This document shows positions 48,225-60,500 of a stretch of 64,000 nucleotides of DNA, one piece after another. The stretch is from Antitrichia curtipendula. Lineage: Eukaryota > Streptophyta > Bryopsida > Hypnales > Leucodontaceae. Positions within the stretch are counted from its first letter, which is position 1. Each line of letters begins with the position of its first letter. The stretch lies in contig OX579637.1 of assembly GCA_951230915.1 (NCBI GenBank), positions 9,672,001-9,736,000 of the forward strand. Reading direction: 5' to 3'. The position numbers and the translations under genes were made by a program. The notes beneath the pieces were generated by a model. It saw nothing but the letters and a program-made list of their open reading frames with translations, ran no database searches and was not told the DNA's origin.

Positions 48225-51200
48225 TGTCGTAGCACAAGAAAGTAGAATCCCTTCAGTAGACGTTCTAAAGTACTTAAAACGTCTTTAAGATGACTCGTGT
48301 ATCGTTCCCACAGAGATCGATTAACTTCTAAAGTGATGACTGGAACTGGATGCGGAAAGTACCACAACCACAAGTAAACCAGATTCTAAACCGGAAAGCT
48401 AAAGATACCTACGTGCTTATTTTCCATCCGATCGGACTATCCTACAGTAGTCCTTATCCGCACAACAACAACAAGGAAGGGTCCTAAACAATATACCACT
48501 CTCTTGTTCAATGATAACACTCTGATTTCTAGGAGATAGAACCGGAAACTAGAAGGAGTGTTGTTATCCTGTGCCTCTTCTAAATTCCGCTTCTGGATCC
48601 TCAAACTAGTAACTAGATATGAAGTTTAGCCTCTCTAACAGAGGATTCCGCAAATTGTAATTAAGGAAGGTTGCGTGAATTCCTACCCTTCAAGTTTTAA
48701 AGTGTCAGAAGTTCCACTCAAAAGAAAAAAAACAAAAGACGTAAAAGAATGGGACTTCAGTTTCTCCTCACAACTAATCCAGGAACTAATCCGGTCATAG
48801 AAGGTCACACAGGAAACCCTTACAATCTCCACATCACTACAACAACAGATTCCCCCGACCCAAGTCCCTAGACGGAGACGCTACTCCCGGAAACCGGATA
48901 CAGAGAACATCCGGGGACTTCTTGTATTCTCCAAAACCTGCAAACACAGCTACCTGCACTAAACAATGGTTCTAGCATTGCCGGCATACCAACCTAGAGT
49001 TGAGACTTTTCAGACCAACACTTAGGAAGTGGAAATCAGAATACTTTGCAATGGAAATGAAAAGAATACAAGCGGAAAACTTGTTCAGTCTTGCCTGGCC
49101 CAAGATTGAAGCTAACTTCAATCCCTCTAAATACTAAACACAAGGAAAACCCTAAAGGTTCCCTGAAAATCCTAAACTAAGGACTAGAGAATGACACGCG
49201 TCATTCCCTATCCACTAACAATTGACTTTACAAACTTGCGGCGGATTCCGGAAAAAGTGGATCTCAGATCCGAAAAATCCGGATCTGACTGTCCAGGTTC
49301 ATCCGACCGGAAGCTACTCTAAAGCTGCTTTCTACCTACTGCTTTTTCTATTTCTTCAACTGCTTGGATGGCGTCGGTGTAGACTTCGTGGTGCCCTTCC
49401 TTGCTGGCTGTTGTTGACTTGCTGAGGGCTTAGGACCGCGTGGTGCCTTACCCTTGGAAGGGGTCGGTCCCTTTCCTTTACCTTTCCCTGGTGTAGGTTC
49501 CGGTTCCGGTTCCGAGTCCTCTTCTTCATGTCCAGACTCATTGCTTGAGTCAAACTCACTGACCTCCTTCTAAGTGGTCTCCGGAGACTCATCCTCCTCT
49601 GAATATACATGAATAGGTGGAGATGGCTCCCGACCTCTCTTTGGAGTAGACTTACGCTTTGCCGAAATCCCTTTGGGAGACAACCCGGATGGTACGCGCT
49701 GTGGGGTTCCTCCTTCCGGTTTCTGACTTGGACTGAGGATTTGGGATTCAGGTGAAAACCCTTTTCCGGTCTCTGATGGTGTCCGCAACTTTGATCGGCT
49801 GCTCGGCATAGTCTTCTCCTCCATTCCTCCTTTCTCCTTCCGGTCAGCAGAACTTGGTGAGGTATGTGACTTACCCGGTACCAATTTCTCCAGCTTGTAA
49901 CCGGATTCCGACATAACTTCCCGTAACTCAAAGAGAGTTTTCTCCATCTTCTTATGATAATCTACCAAGACTGATACGATCTTGGGTCCTACCTGAGATC
50001 CCTCTTTCAATACTCCGGCATCAAAGAGATTGGCCTTATTAACCATATCACCCGGATGTCCTAGGAAATTCCGGATCCGCTTAAGGTTATCTGCGGATTC
50101 AGCTGAGATTCTCCTACTGTCATCTTCCGCCTTCTTCCCTAACTTCTCCTCGAGATCCTTAACTTGACCGGTTAGGCTAGCTATCCGGTCCTCTAACTTC
50201 CGGGTCATCTCTCTATCCCTCATCATTTGATCCCGGATGCCTTTCAATTCTTCAATGACAACCCCGAGAGGGTCATCCTTCTTTGTCCATACCGGATCCT
50301 TACTGGTTCCCTCTACTATTTCCTTCTTTACTCTCTTCCGGGCAACCTCAAGTTCCGGTTCTGATTCCTCTCGTGATGCTTCCTTTTCTACTTCCTGTTC
50401 TGGTTCCGGACTAATCTCATACAACATCATGACCTCTGCTTTCTTATACATGGTATTCTCTTTTCCTCTCAATAGTTCATTATGCTCATAGAGATGGAAG
50501 AGGAAGGGAGAGAGAGCTGATGGCTTTGATTTACCTACTACTGCCACCATTCTATTCACTACATCTCTCATTACTGACCCCCATGACACCTTCCGGTCTC
50601 CAGTCAAGGTCCCAAAGATTGTGTTAGCCAAGGTCACCGTGACCTTGGTTGGTCTATCCGGATTCAAAAGCGGAACTAAGAATTCTAACACTCTCCTATG
50701 CCTCAAGTTCGAACAGTCCGTTACTGCAAATCCGTCCTTGGGGTTGACAGGGTTGCAAAACTTACCATTTGTAAACTTGTCTGACCTTGCCGCCATGCCT
50801 TCTCCTTCCGTCGGAAACTCATACACCTTTGCCCACACCTCGGAAGTCCATCCGGTCGGCAGAGCTCGGATCGTCTTATGCCACTCGCTTGACTGGTCCG
50901 CAAGCAACTCCAACACCATCTCCTCATTTCTCAAACTCCAGGGCTTCTTCATCAAACCCTCACATCCGATCTGGATCAGATCCTCCTTCAAAAGTGCTCT
51001 CTCCTTTGTGCTTGCTGGTAATCCTGGCGTAACTGACCGGAGAGCAACCGAGAGTGGTTCATCGCTAGCCTCGACCTTCACCATTGTGCTTCCAGATCTA
51101 AACTTTTGCCTAAAAAATGACAATCACTCAAGGCTCCCTCTCGCTCGAGATAGCTCACTCACACCACTGTTCCTCGCCCAAGAAGGTGAAGGTCGGACTT

Positions 51201-51727
51201 CCGTCCTCCATTAACCGGGATTGCAAAACACTTAATACTCTTCAGATAAGCTCCTCAATCACTAAGAAACACTCTCAGAAAATAGACTACACCGGAAAGG
51301 AAAGAGATGATGACTAGGGTTTGAACAGGACGCTTCTTCTTTGTTTCCTTGTCCGGTTTTCCCTACCGTTAAAAGTGACCGTTCTCCTCCTTACTCGGAA
51401 AGTGTTTCCGTTCAACGGTCCTCCGCATCTTCCGGTAGTGTTTGTTGGTCGCCGGTTAGGTTTTTTGATACAAGTTTGGCCATACCCATATACCTGGGAA
51501 TCTTGTTTAGGATTTCTCATTGGTTTCCGGTTTCCGGTCTAAGATAGAAATAATAAAGATCCGTCTTAACCATTTTATCTCATTAAGGAGATACTATGGT
51601 TGCTAATCTATGAATCCAATAAATTGGGTAATTCTACCCTATAAACAATGAAAAAAATATAGAACTAAGCTGTCTTTAACTTAAATCTATTACAAAGTAA
51701 TAGATTTTGGTATTCCGGGTTCTCACA
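48225..51727 (-). mobile_element. 3.5-kb TG...CA element (LTR-retrotransposon-like) inside transposase copy 2
   Basis: Begins TGTCGTAGCAC and ends GGTTCTCACA, with CCTAC on both sides (48,220-48,224 and 51,728-51,732). Its absence from copy 1 at the matching place (about 25,110) defines the edges. TG...CA ends plus a 5-bp duplication are LTR-element hallmarks. GC is higher than in the surroundings and CCGGA/TCCGG strings abound. I found no pair of matching LTRs and no reverse transcriptase, integrase or protease, so it may be a gag-only or otherwise reduced element. Its one long ORF is on the minus strand. Confidence 0.7.
49570..51123 (-). CDS. Gag-like 517-residue ORF of the inserted element
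   Basis: An intact frame, starting MSFFRQKFRSGS. Residues 1-230 are globular with conserved-looking WSLRNEEMVLELL, ALPTGWTSEVWAKVYEFP, NPKDGFAVTDC and VSWGSVMRDVVNRM; this resembles plant proteins of the 'putative plant transposon protein' type, a judgement from memory. Residues 240-290 are acidic to basic (EPEQEVEKEASREESEPEL, then KRVKKE), 290-335 form a coiled coil (MMRDREMTRKLEDRIASLTG) and 400-517 are Ser/Pro/Lys-rich and disordered. No CCHC zinc knuckle is visible. It is the only long intact ORF in the 38-54 kb region, which suggests a younger insertion than its host element. A start further upstream is unlikely because no in-frame ATG is apparent. Confidence 0.55.
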   Translation of the reverse strand: MSFFRQKFRSGSTMVKVEASDEPLSVALRSVTPGLPASTKERALLKEDLIQIGCEGLMKKPWSLRNEEMVLELLADQSSEWHKTIRALPTGWTSEVWAKVYEFPTEGEGMAARSDKFTNGKFCNPVNPKDGFAVTDCSNLRHRRVLEFLVPLLNPDRPTKVTVTLANTIFGTLTGDRKVSWGSVMRDVVNRMVAVVGKSKPSALSPFLFHLYEHNELLRGKENTMYKKAEVMMLYEISPEPEQEVEKEASREESEPELEVARKRVKKEIVEGTSKDPVWTKKDDPLGVVIEELKGIRDQMMRDREMTRKLEDRIASLTGQVKDLEEKLGKKAEDDSRRISAESADNLKRIRNFLGHPGDMVNKANLFDAGVLKEGSQVGPKIVSVLVDYHKKMEKTLFELREVMSESGYKLEKLVPGKSHTSPSSADRKEKGGMEEKTMPSSRSKLRTPSETGKGFSPESQILSPSQKPEGGTPQRVPSGLSPKGISAKRKSTPKRGREPSPPIHVYSEEDESPETT

Positions 51728-52082
51728 CCTACGAAATGAACAAAATGGAGTGTAGGCAGCTATTGCTTCATGTAATGTGGTGACAACCATCGAAGATGTG
51801 GCCTTTTGGCAACGATGTGTGAATTACATGCACATGACTGAAAATGTGTTGAAGGCGTTGCATGTGTTGATGGCTGAGAACCAGCCATAGGTTGGGCATG
51901 GCTTCTAATGCACAATTTGTAAGCGCACGTGTATTATTTAAGGGAACCACTTTTTAGTCTACAAGCTAACATAGCTGATGTTTTGGACATGTCTTTCAAT
52001 GCAAGATGGGACATGGTTTTTACTTACGTTTACTATGTCGGGGCCCTTTTGAATCCATAACTCTTGGATAATGTGGTGCTTA

Positions 52083-52274
52083 CACTAGTAGAAAATGTAG
52101 GAATTTTGACAGAATTCTGTTGATTTGGACGTGTTGTCCCGGTCACTGTTTTATTGATTTCAACAGAAATCTGTTAATTTTAACAGATTTCTGTTGAAAT
52201 CAATAAAACAGTGACCGGGACAACACGTCCAAATCAACAGAATTCTGTCAAAATTCCTACGTTTTCTACTAGTG
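52083..52274. mobile_element. 192-bp perfect-palindrome CACTA MITE
   Basis: Both ends read CACTAGTAGAAAA(T/C)GTAGGAATT inward, and the two halves are almost fully complementary around a centre near 52,180 (AACAGAAATCTGTT). TTA flanks it on both sides (52,080-52,082 and 52,275-52,277). CACTA ends with 3-bp duplications are diagnostic of the CACTA/EnSpm superfamily. Copy 1 of the transposase has the empty site GTGCTTAGG at 25,467. Confidence 0.9.
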
Positions 52275-53724
52275 TTAGGACAGAAGGAATTTCCCTTCGT
52301 GCATTGTACCGGGTCATCTACAAATTGGAAGCTATAGTGGGTGTGAGGTTTGATGACGTGTTGGTGGAATTAATACAATTTGAGGAGAGCACTAGACCAT
52401 ATAGTGTTGATGAGACACCCAACATCTGTTTGCCACAGATGCTTCTCTACCAGTGGTGGCACATGGTTGGAAATCAAGCACTTTCTAAAATTGCCGTGCG
52501 TATTGTGTCATTGACATGTTTGGCATGTTCTTGTGAATGGAAATGGAATATGTATTCCTTTATTCACAATAAGGTCTATAATTGGTTAGCCCCTGCAAAA
52601 GCAAAGTCATTGGTATATATTTATACCAATATCCGTGTACTTCAGCAAAGACTAGGAACCAATCCAATTTGTTGGTATGATGCAAGTATCATCTTAGAAG
52701 ATTCCGATCTAGATGCCTTTGGCCCCGTATTGGTGGATGAATGCAATCATGCATTTGATGCGATGCAAGTAGAGGAAGAGGAGGAGGTTGATGTGGAAGC
52801 CAACCGAGCACCTCAAGAGTATTGGCCGAACCCAAATCTTTGGAGGCAAGGTGCCGATCACCTTGAAGAAGTGAGAAACTACTACGGAGATGCTGACGAT
52901 GTAGAAGAGGAAATCCTTGATGGCCGTTGGAGTCCTTGGGGATCCGATCCTTGTCATAGCCCTTCGCCTCCTCTTCCTCAAACTTAAGGCATTGCTGAAG
53001 TCCAACCTTTGTCATCCTCTTTAGAGAGCAACTATTCAAATATGGCTAATTTTAATGATGATAATCTCTCCCCTGACAACAACAACAATGACAACAACCC
53101 CCCACCAGGAGATGGCGGTGGAAATGGAAATGGCGGAGGAAACATGGGGAGCAATGCAATTCCAAATCATGGATGATCTATTGATGATTGTGATGGCAAT
53201 AGGGGACCTAGGGGAGTTGGTAGCAATTGAATCATCCAAAGACACCACGGCACAAACATTGGAAATACAAGAATGGCACGCCCAATTGCAAGAAATAAAA
53301 CAGTTGATAATGTGGCAAGGCGGTTTGATCTAGAATGTGTAGATTCCAACAATGTTTTTACATTTATTGAACCACTAGAAGACCTTGTTCGTGTACTTGC
53401 ACCAGTTGTGGGGCGTAGTGTTGGTCTTGACCAGAATACATCAACGCCATGTTCCCTTAATCCATCTTCTCCCACAACTTCAAATGCCATCCGCAAACCT
53501 TTTCAAGAAGGGTTAGACTCCGTGGAGAATGTTGAAGTGACAGTTGTAGAGCTTCATAATGAAACTCAGAAGTTGAGGGCCATTGGACAACAAATGGTGG
53601 CAATGGAGAAGATGAATATGGCAGCAGTGAAGGTGCCGATGATGAGGATGACCCTAATTGTGATGAAGCACCAACAAATGATGATGTTGTCATTTGAGAT
53701 GCTAATTTAGCGGGTCCATGTACC

Positions 53725-53795
53725 CAGGGTTGCTATTTTGTGAGCCTACGAGCATGAGTCTGTGAGCCTATGAGCCTATGAGCGTAATTTATTTG
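53725..53795 (+). other. Possible left terminus of a third hAT-like element
   Basis: Exactly where similarity to copy 1 ends, the sequence reads CAGGGTTGCTATTTTGTGAG and is followed by GAGCCTAYGAGC-type repeats (four variants within 60 bp). A CAGGG start and clustered subterminal repeats are hAT-like. The 8 bp before are CATGTACC. No matching inverted end or repeat of CATGTACC was noticed up to 64,000, so the element, if real, extends beyond the window. Confidence 0.4.
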
Positions 53796-54511
53796 AAATA
53801 AAAAATTGACAAAGTACCTACGACCGTGGTCTTCTAAATACTGTCTTCACCTCCCAATGTAGGATAAGAAACTAGAAATTGGACATATAATGTTGGATAT
53901 GAGAAAGTAATTAGTTTAAGGATAAGAGAAAACTATTGTAAATATATTATTTTGATTGAATTTAATTATTAAAAAAAGATACTTAATCCACTCTAAACCT
54001 TTGGCGAGCCTTCACACAAATTTATATTGCTTTACTGATGATGTTGATTTCACACTCCAACTAGTTGTTTTAGAAAGGTTTGGAATAGAAATACTTGAGA
54101 CTGTGATATTTAGAAGTTAAATAATATCGAAGGTTAAAAGTTTAGTTTTTGATATTTGACTTCGACAGCCTTCATTTTCTATGTTCAAGGTGCATAGTAA
54201 TCTAAAAACGTTATCCTCGCAAGTTTAAAAGAATAGGGCCACGAAGAGGCATATGAAATCATCTCCATATCATAAATTTGTTTCACTCATATGTAATTAT
54301 AAAATGGTTGCAAACAAAATGATAAGTAACAAGCCTTTGAATCAATACTCACATACTTCTCCTAGGAATGATGAAAGACAAAAGTGAAAACTTAGAAATA
54401 GAAAATGGCAAGTTCAGATGATACAAATGATAAAATTAGAAAAAAAAACATATAATAAACTGTAAAATAAAATCCAACATATGTTGATGTGCAATGCAAA
54501 TCAAAATAGAG

Positions 54512-57500
54512 TCAAATAGAAGATGTAGATATAGACTCTGAATGACCACTACTACGAGTCGATAATGTCTCGGTGTCTGACTCTAAGGCTGCAACATCTA
54601 CAAACTGAAGCACTCGAGGATCTATAGAAGTAGTTTTTTTGCATGTAGCAAAAAAATCTTGACATGCCAATGTTGAAGCTAAAGCCTCTGCATACGGCAG
54701 TAATACGTAGGACTTATCCGAGCTTGGGATACACTCAGACAAGGTGAAAAAAGGTCGATGGATTGCCTTCCTAGAAGTCAGGCTGAAAAATTACCATAAC
54801 AATATTAGAACTAATTTCAAAACAACATTGATGATGGGTTTAAGGTGCAATGTAATGATAAAGCAAAATACAACAAGGGCTATAAGATTACACATAGAAG
54901 TAGAAAAATTATGCTAGCATGGGATAGACTTACTTACTAAAACGAGATTTCTTGACAATATGAGGAACTTCAACTTCCATTGCATCCTCATCGTCATCCA
55001 CCGTTAGGACTATTGGCTCGGATCTTACTACCTCGGGAATAATACAAATTATAGGGGCCAGAATTGCATCAAAGATGGCTTTGTCTTCCTCAAGTGCAAT
55101 TATATGCCTGCTTAAATTCCTGCAAGCGTGGATGGCGGGCCCTAATTCCAAGAACAATAAAAAATCAATTACAACTAAGACTTTGGCAAGAGTCACAAAG
55201 AAAAGCAAAACAAAGATATCAAACGATGGTTTATGAAGACATCTTATATTACCTGTTGCAGCAGTGCAGTCCACAACAACGTCGTCAGGAAGTGAACATG
55301 CTTGAATCAACATCTGAAGGAATCTAGGATCCTTTTTCCTCGCACCTCTCCATGGTTTGGAATGCTTGTCCATAGACATAGTCTCCAGGTTCGTGAAATT
55401 CTGAAGGACATCATTAGCTCCAACATCCAAGTTCAATTTCTTCAAACTTGGAGGGCACGGCTGAAACTGGAACTTAGAAATGCCAACACCAAGCAATTTC
55501 CTCACTAACAACATAATTCCAAAATGTTGTGTCTGCAAGAAAGAAAATAGATGAAGATGGTTAGTCCATGGGAAAGAGAGAATACTAATGTAGTATCTGA
55601 TTAGGAAATGGAAACATCCTGCAAAATCACTCTGGGGAGCAGTTTAACAAAATAATATAAAAGCCAAACTGAACATTCAAATTGGAATGGAAACCTAAAC
55701 TAAGAATGCAAAGTATTGAAGGGAAAGAAATGGGAAAAAATGAGAATATTGAAATTCGAAATTCGAAATCACAATACCGTTCTGCCTAGACTAACTGGTG
55801 AAGCAAGGTGTAACGCGTTTGTCCCCCACCAGTCCTTCAACTTCTCAAATGAATAAGTGATACCATATTTGAAAATGGTTGCTTTTGTAATTGCCCTCAA
55901 TGGATAGATAATAATAAGCGCTCCATCGTCATGAAGATGACCATCACTGAATTCAAATAATGACTCCAGCCAAAGTGGATTATCCATATTCCACTTAGGA
56001 ACATGGGCTGTAGCTATCGACAAACCAGGGACAGACAAATCCTCTGGCATATCCGCAATAATAAGATCAATGCGTGGTTCATCAGTGTGAACTCCTTTGA
56101 AAAGGTGCTCTCGATCTCCCTTGTTCTGCAAAAGAGTTGTGGTCATCAGTAGGAAACAATAAAAAATTCAAATATCATATAAAAAGAAGCTCTTGGAGGC
56201 AAGTAAAGACGCTAACCTCCTTAATGAATTTCAAGATGTCGTGGTACACCTGAGGGAGAGGATCAGCCATTACATCAACGAGAGAGAAATTGAGGATAAA
56301 CTCATGCATGAAAATCTCAGAGTCACTGAGAAATTCCTTAGCTGAAAGACCACGCAACATCCCTTCCTCACAAAGTGAGGCATAATCAGCATCATGCTTA
56401 GTGCTTTGTGAAAAAGAGCCTTGGTGCTGTGAGACCTCGTCTTTCGTTGGTGAAGGTGGAACTAGATCCACTGTCCTCCTCCTTTTGGATTTCTTAGCCG
56501 TTGATGCCTGTGTTGCCTCTTCTAACTTCAAGGTCTTCTTTGTCATTTTTTCCTTGGCCTCTCTCCACTGCCTCAGAGTTCTTGATTGCTATCTTCTTGT
56601 CGGCATCCTCTCTCTTCTTCATAGCCTTGGCTTTTGCATCCTCATCAAGCCCAGAGAACTCGTCAACATCAGGAAAGATTTCGTGTGAATTGATGGCAAC
56701 CTTGATATGCTCCTCAACTTTTGGTGTGAATTCAGGTGAGCAATCCAAATACCAAGCCCCTGACTTGAGATGTGAACTGGTCCATATCTTCATTTGAGAG
56801 GGGGAGAACATGCATTGGTCGGAAGAGACATCCAACCATGTTCCTAAAAAAAGAGGTAAATCACGCTTCGTAATGGCCCCCTTTGTCAATAATTCGTACA
56901 TGAAGTACCTATAAAAAAACAAATCATGTCAATTCCTATACAGATCCAGCATTGAAATATATGAGCATTTTGATGAAATTATGGAAACAATGAGTAGGAA
57001 ATGGAAGAAGTACCGATAAATCACACGTCTTACAACTTGGTCACTACCCTTCCGCTTTCTAAAATCATCCCCTTTCCTAAAGCAGTCCACACCCTTGAAA
57101 GACCCTAGAAACACTTTGTCCCAAACTCGAATTCTCTATCCCTCAATGTAGTCATGAAAACTCTCTGGCTCCCGGGGAGAATCCATTGTCAATGCCAACT
57201 GGTCTTTCTTGACAATGTCATCAAGCATTTCAAATCCGAAATCCGAAATCTGAAAAAAGAAATTATGGAACAATTAGACCAAATTGTAGGATTTCCGTCA
57301 ATGAATACACTGTGATCTACATATGAAAATTATGAATGACGAGGTCCAAAATTACATGAGAAGGACTTACCCCCACATACCAACAAGCCTTTGCTAAGAA
57401 AGACTTCAACTCATTTTCTCCAACGGGTTTCAAGGGAAACCTTCTCGCCTCTCTAGTTTGAATTGATGAATTCCACCACCGCAGCCACTTAACCTTCTCC

Positions 57501-60500
57501 TCACCACTGACAGGACAAGTTGCAATCATCTGCAACTTATCTAGAGTCATCTCTGGAACACTGTTGGAACTCCAATGGCGCTCAATCTGATCATGATAAT
57601 ATTGGAGTGAGGAAAATGTAGTTTTGAAGGAAGAAGATAAAGTAATACCGTTCATGAAGTACAATCATACCTCTTTAAGAAAGTCGCTTCTAAAATTGGG
57701 ATTAGCCACAGCGGTTAGCTTGTTCATCTTCTGGATCAATTTTGAAGTTTGATCTTTAGCTCCAAACTTCATGGCAGCCACAATGCCTTTGGGTGATTGC
57801 TCTTCTTTGGGTGTCTCCTCTTTGTACAACCGAACCGCAACATCCGTTGCTGCAGCTCTCTCGTACTGTAGAGAAATACAAACTTAAGAACCCCTGCGAT
57901 GAAATTACAAAGAAATTGACAAGTAGACAATTGAAATGAAGACATGAAATCTCACCCGAAAAATGAAAGAAGTAAACACTTCAACCGACATATAGTACCA
58001 ACTCTTTTGTGTATTCTGTTGGCACTGCACCATGTCAGAGGCGCTCAAATGCTCTGCAAATTTCTCTAGAGGAAGTAATCCATACTTTTGAACATGAAAT
58101 AAAGTGTACACAAGGCTGGTTTTGATAAAATAATTCTCAGTGTGCCTGCACAACCGGAAAGTGATGCTCAAGAAAATTGAATCAAGAACTACAAGGAATG
58201 AAAACTGAAATGAGAGGATTGATGAACTTACTTATTAACATCGTGCATGGCATGCATGACTTGCCCGATCTTCCCCTTAGTGTCCAAAATGATTGAGTCC
58301 ACAGAAATGTGCCAATCGCAATCGATGTCATGGTATTTAGATACGTATGAGGACCACGCAAGCAACCTGTGGTTACCATCACATACAAAGAACTTGCAGC
58401 GTTGCAAGTGTTCCAATCCGGGTGTTGAACCAAGCACACTATTGAAGTTATCATTCTTAGCATTCCACATTGGTCCCCAAGCAACTTTCTCGGCATCTGT
58501 CACGTCCTCCATCTCTCCTTCTTCATTAGTAACAGAAACATAGAATACCAAGGACCCATCTCTATAACCATTCACGAAATCCTCCTGAAGCCTCGAGATA
58601 TCACTTTGAAGCGCCGGACGAACCATAGGCATTACAACAAGGCGGCACAAGGGAACCATTAGGCGAGATATCGAATGAGGTTTCATCCTCAAGGACACAA
58701 TGGAAGCAACAGAGTTTACTTTTTGAGCTTTGCGAAATGCATCCTCAGAAGCATAGTCCGTATCCCTCTTGTTTGTTACCGTGTCATCACTTCCACCGTC
58801 TAATTCTCCCACCCCGCTGGAGTTCTCAATGTCTTGAATGCGAGATATATGATCATGAGATACGGTAATCACCTCCTATATCACAACATAGGAACAAAAG
58901 TAAAAAAGACAATTGATAGACTGGAATCCATAGGGTCAAGGAGTTCGACTGAAATCCCACAATCCTCAATGTTGCGAGAGTCAATGATCATGCTATTTGA
59001 CTAAAATTATTCAGTATAGACATTGCCAGAGAATAAAAGGGTTACCTTCGGCGCCCAGGAGAGAAGACAGCCCTAAGAGGTTATATATAATCATGGGAAC
59101 ACATAAAACTGAAATCCTAACGAGGATCCTCCCAGACGCACGCGATTGCACACATGTTAATCAAAATCTGCAAGTACGTTCTAAGCGGAAGTTAAGCGGA
59201 AGTTCACCTTCTGTGTCTGCGCGTCGGCGTCCCCTGAATGGAATTCTTCTTCAGTCTCCTCCATGTCCTGGTCAGTCTTCATGATCCCTTTGTCAACGAA
59301 TGAAGCGGTGACATGCTCCATCACAGGCCCCGTAACCGGAATCGGTGTACCTACTTCCACCTGAGATACAAACATAAAAGACATTGAAGTCGATCAAAAA
59401 TGCAATACATTCAATGACTAACTGCGTAGGTTGTCCAGGACCTTACCTGTTCAGGACGGCGTGAGCCCTGCCTTCGACGCCGATGGCAAACCAGGGTGGC
59501 CAGTGAACCCAATTGAAAACCACAAAAAATATTTCTACAACGTGGTGACTTGGGAGAGGGATCCAAGACCTTACTTGTCCGGGACGGCGAGACACCCTCT
59601 TCGCCGCCGATGGCTAACCAGGGTGCCCAGTGAACCCAATTGAAAACCAAAATAAATATTTCTACAACGTGGTGACGGCGAGGAGGGATCTTGGACCTTA
59701 CCTGTCCGGGACGGCGAGACACCCCCTTCGGCGCCGATGGCAAACTAGGGTGCCCAATGAACCCAATTGAAAACCAAAATAAATATTTCTACAAGGTGGT
59801 GACGGCAAAGAGGGATCCAGAACCTTTCCTGTCCGAGACGGCGAGACGCCCCCTTCGCTGCCGATGGCAAACCAGGGTGGCCAATGAACCCAATTGAAAA
59901 CCACAAAAAATATTTCTACAACGTGGTGACTTGGGAGAGGGATCCAGGACCTTACTTGTCCGGGACGGCGAGACACCCTCTTTGCCGCTGATGGCAAACC
60001 AGGGTTCCTAGTGAACCCAATTGAAAACCAAAATAAATATTTCTACAACGTGGTGACGGCGAGGAGGGATCTTGGACCTTACCTGTCCGGGACGGCGAGA
60101 CACCCCCTTCGGCGCCGATGGCAAACCAGGGTGCCCAGTGAACCCAATTGAAAACCAAAATAAATATTTCTACAAGGTGGTGACGGCAAAGAGGGATCCA
60201 GGACCTTTCCTGTCCGAGACGGCGATACGCCCCCTTCGGTGCCGATGGCAAACCAGGGTGCCTAGTGAACCCAATTGAAAACCACAAAAAATATTTCTAC
60301 AACTTGATGACTTAGGAGAGGGATCTTGGACCTTATCTGTCCAGAACGGCGTCAACCCTGCCTTCGGCGCCGATGGCTAACCAGGGTGCCCAGTGAACCC
60401 TATTGAAAACCAAAAAAAATATTTCTACAAGGTGGTGGTGGCGAAGAGGGATCCAGGACCTTACCTGTCCGGGACGGCAAGACACCCCCTTCGGCGCCGA

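Larger units (their letters stand above)
46977..53710 (+). pseudogene. hAT transposase, copy 2 (split by two insertions)
   Basis: BED-like start (PWYNF, CVFCNG, FGYG), then DUF659 core at 47,504-48,151 with CTDGWND; the second aspartate of copy 1 (VCTDNA) has become Asn (VCTNNA). An LTR-type element interrupts it at 48,225-51,727, and a 192-bp MITE at 52,083-52,274. The dimerisation part follows at 52,275-52,990 (ALSKIAVRIVSLTCLACSCEWKW), where the CERNW of copy 1 has become CEWKW. The acidic tail continues in pieces to about 53,700; the RG-rich block of copy 1 is largely missing. Stops and frameshifts throughout. Removing the two insertions with one copy of each duplication gives sequence collinear with copy 1. 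Confidence 0.8.
38042..53724 (+). mobile_element. Second copy of the giant cargo hAT element (degraded, right end lost)
   Basis: Starts with CAGGGTAGTCATAGTGG, a 16/17 match to the left end of copy 1. It then carries the same units in the same order and directions: subterminal array, kinase-like gene (minus), divergent promoter, RING-H2 gene (plus), spacer, motif cluster, hAT transposase (plus). The 8 bp before it are CTTATCTC. Similarity to copy 1 stops at 53,724 (GGTCCATGTAC against GGTCCGGGTATAC at 27,346), about 730 bp short of where the right terminus should be, where a new CAGGG terminus begins. Nested insertions at 48,225-51,727 and 52,083-52,274 account for 3.7 kb of its length. Many stops and deletions make it older or longer dead than copy 1. 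Confidence 0.8.

Noticed and set aside
49356..49931. 191-codon Arg-rich frame on the minus strand
   Set aside because: Overlaps the end of the intact gag-like ORF in another frame; composition is that of an out-of-frame shadow.
50621..51214. 197-codon plus-strand frame opposite the gag-like ORF
   Set aside because: Antisense shadow of the long minus-strand ORF, no domain.
53725..53740. Right terminus of cargo element copy 2
   Set aside because: The sequence reads CAGGG outward-in from the left, as a left end would; the expected right end CCACTATGACAATCCTG is absent.
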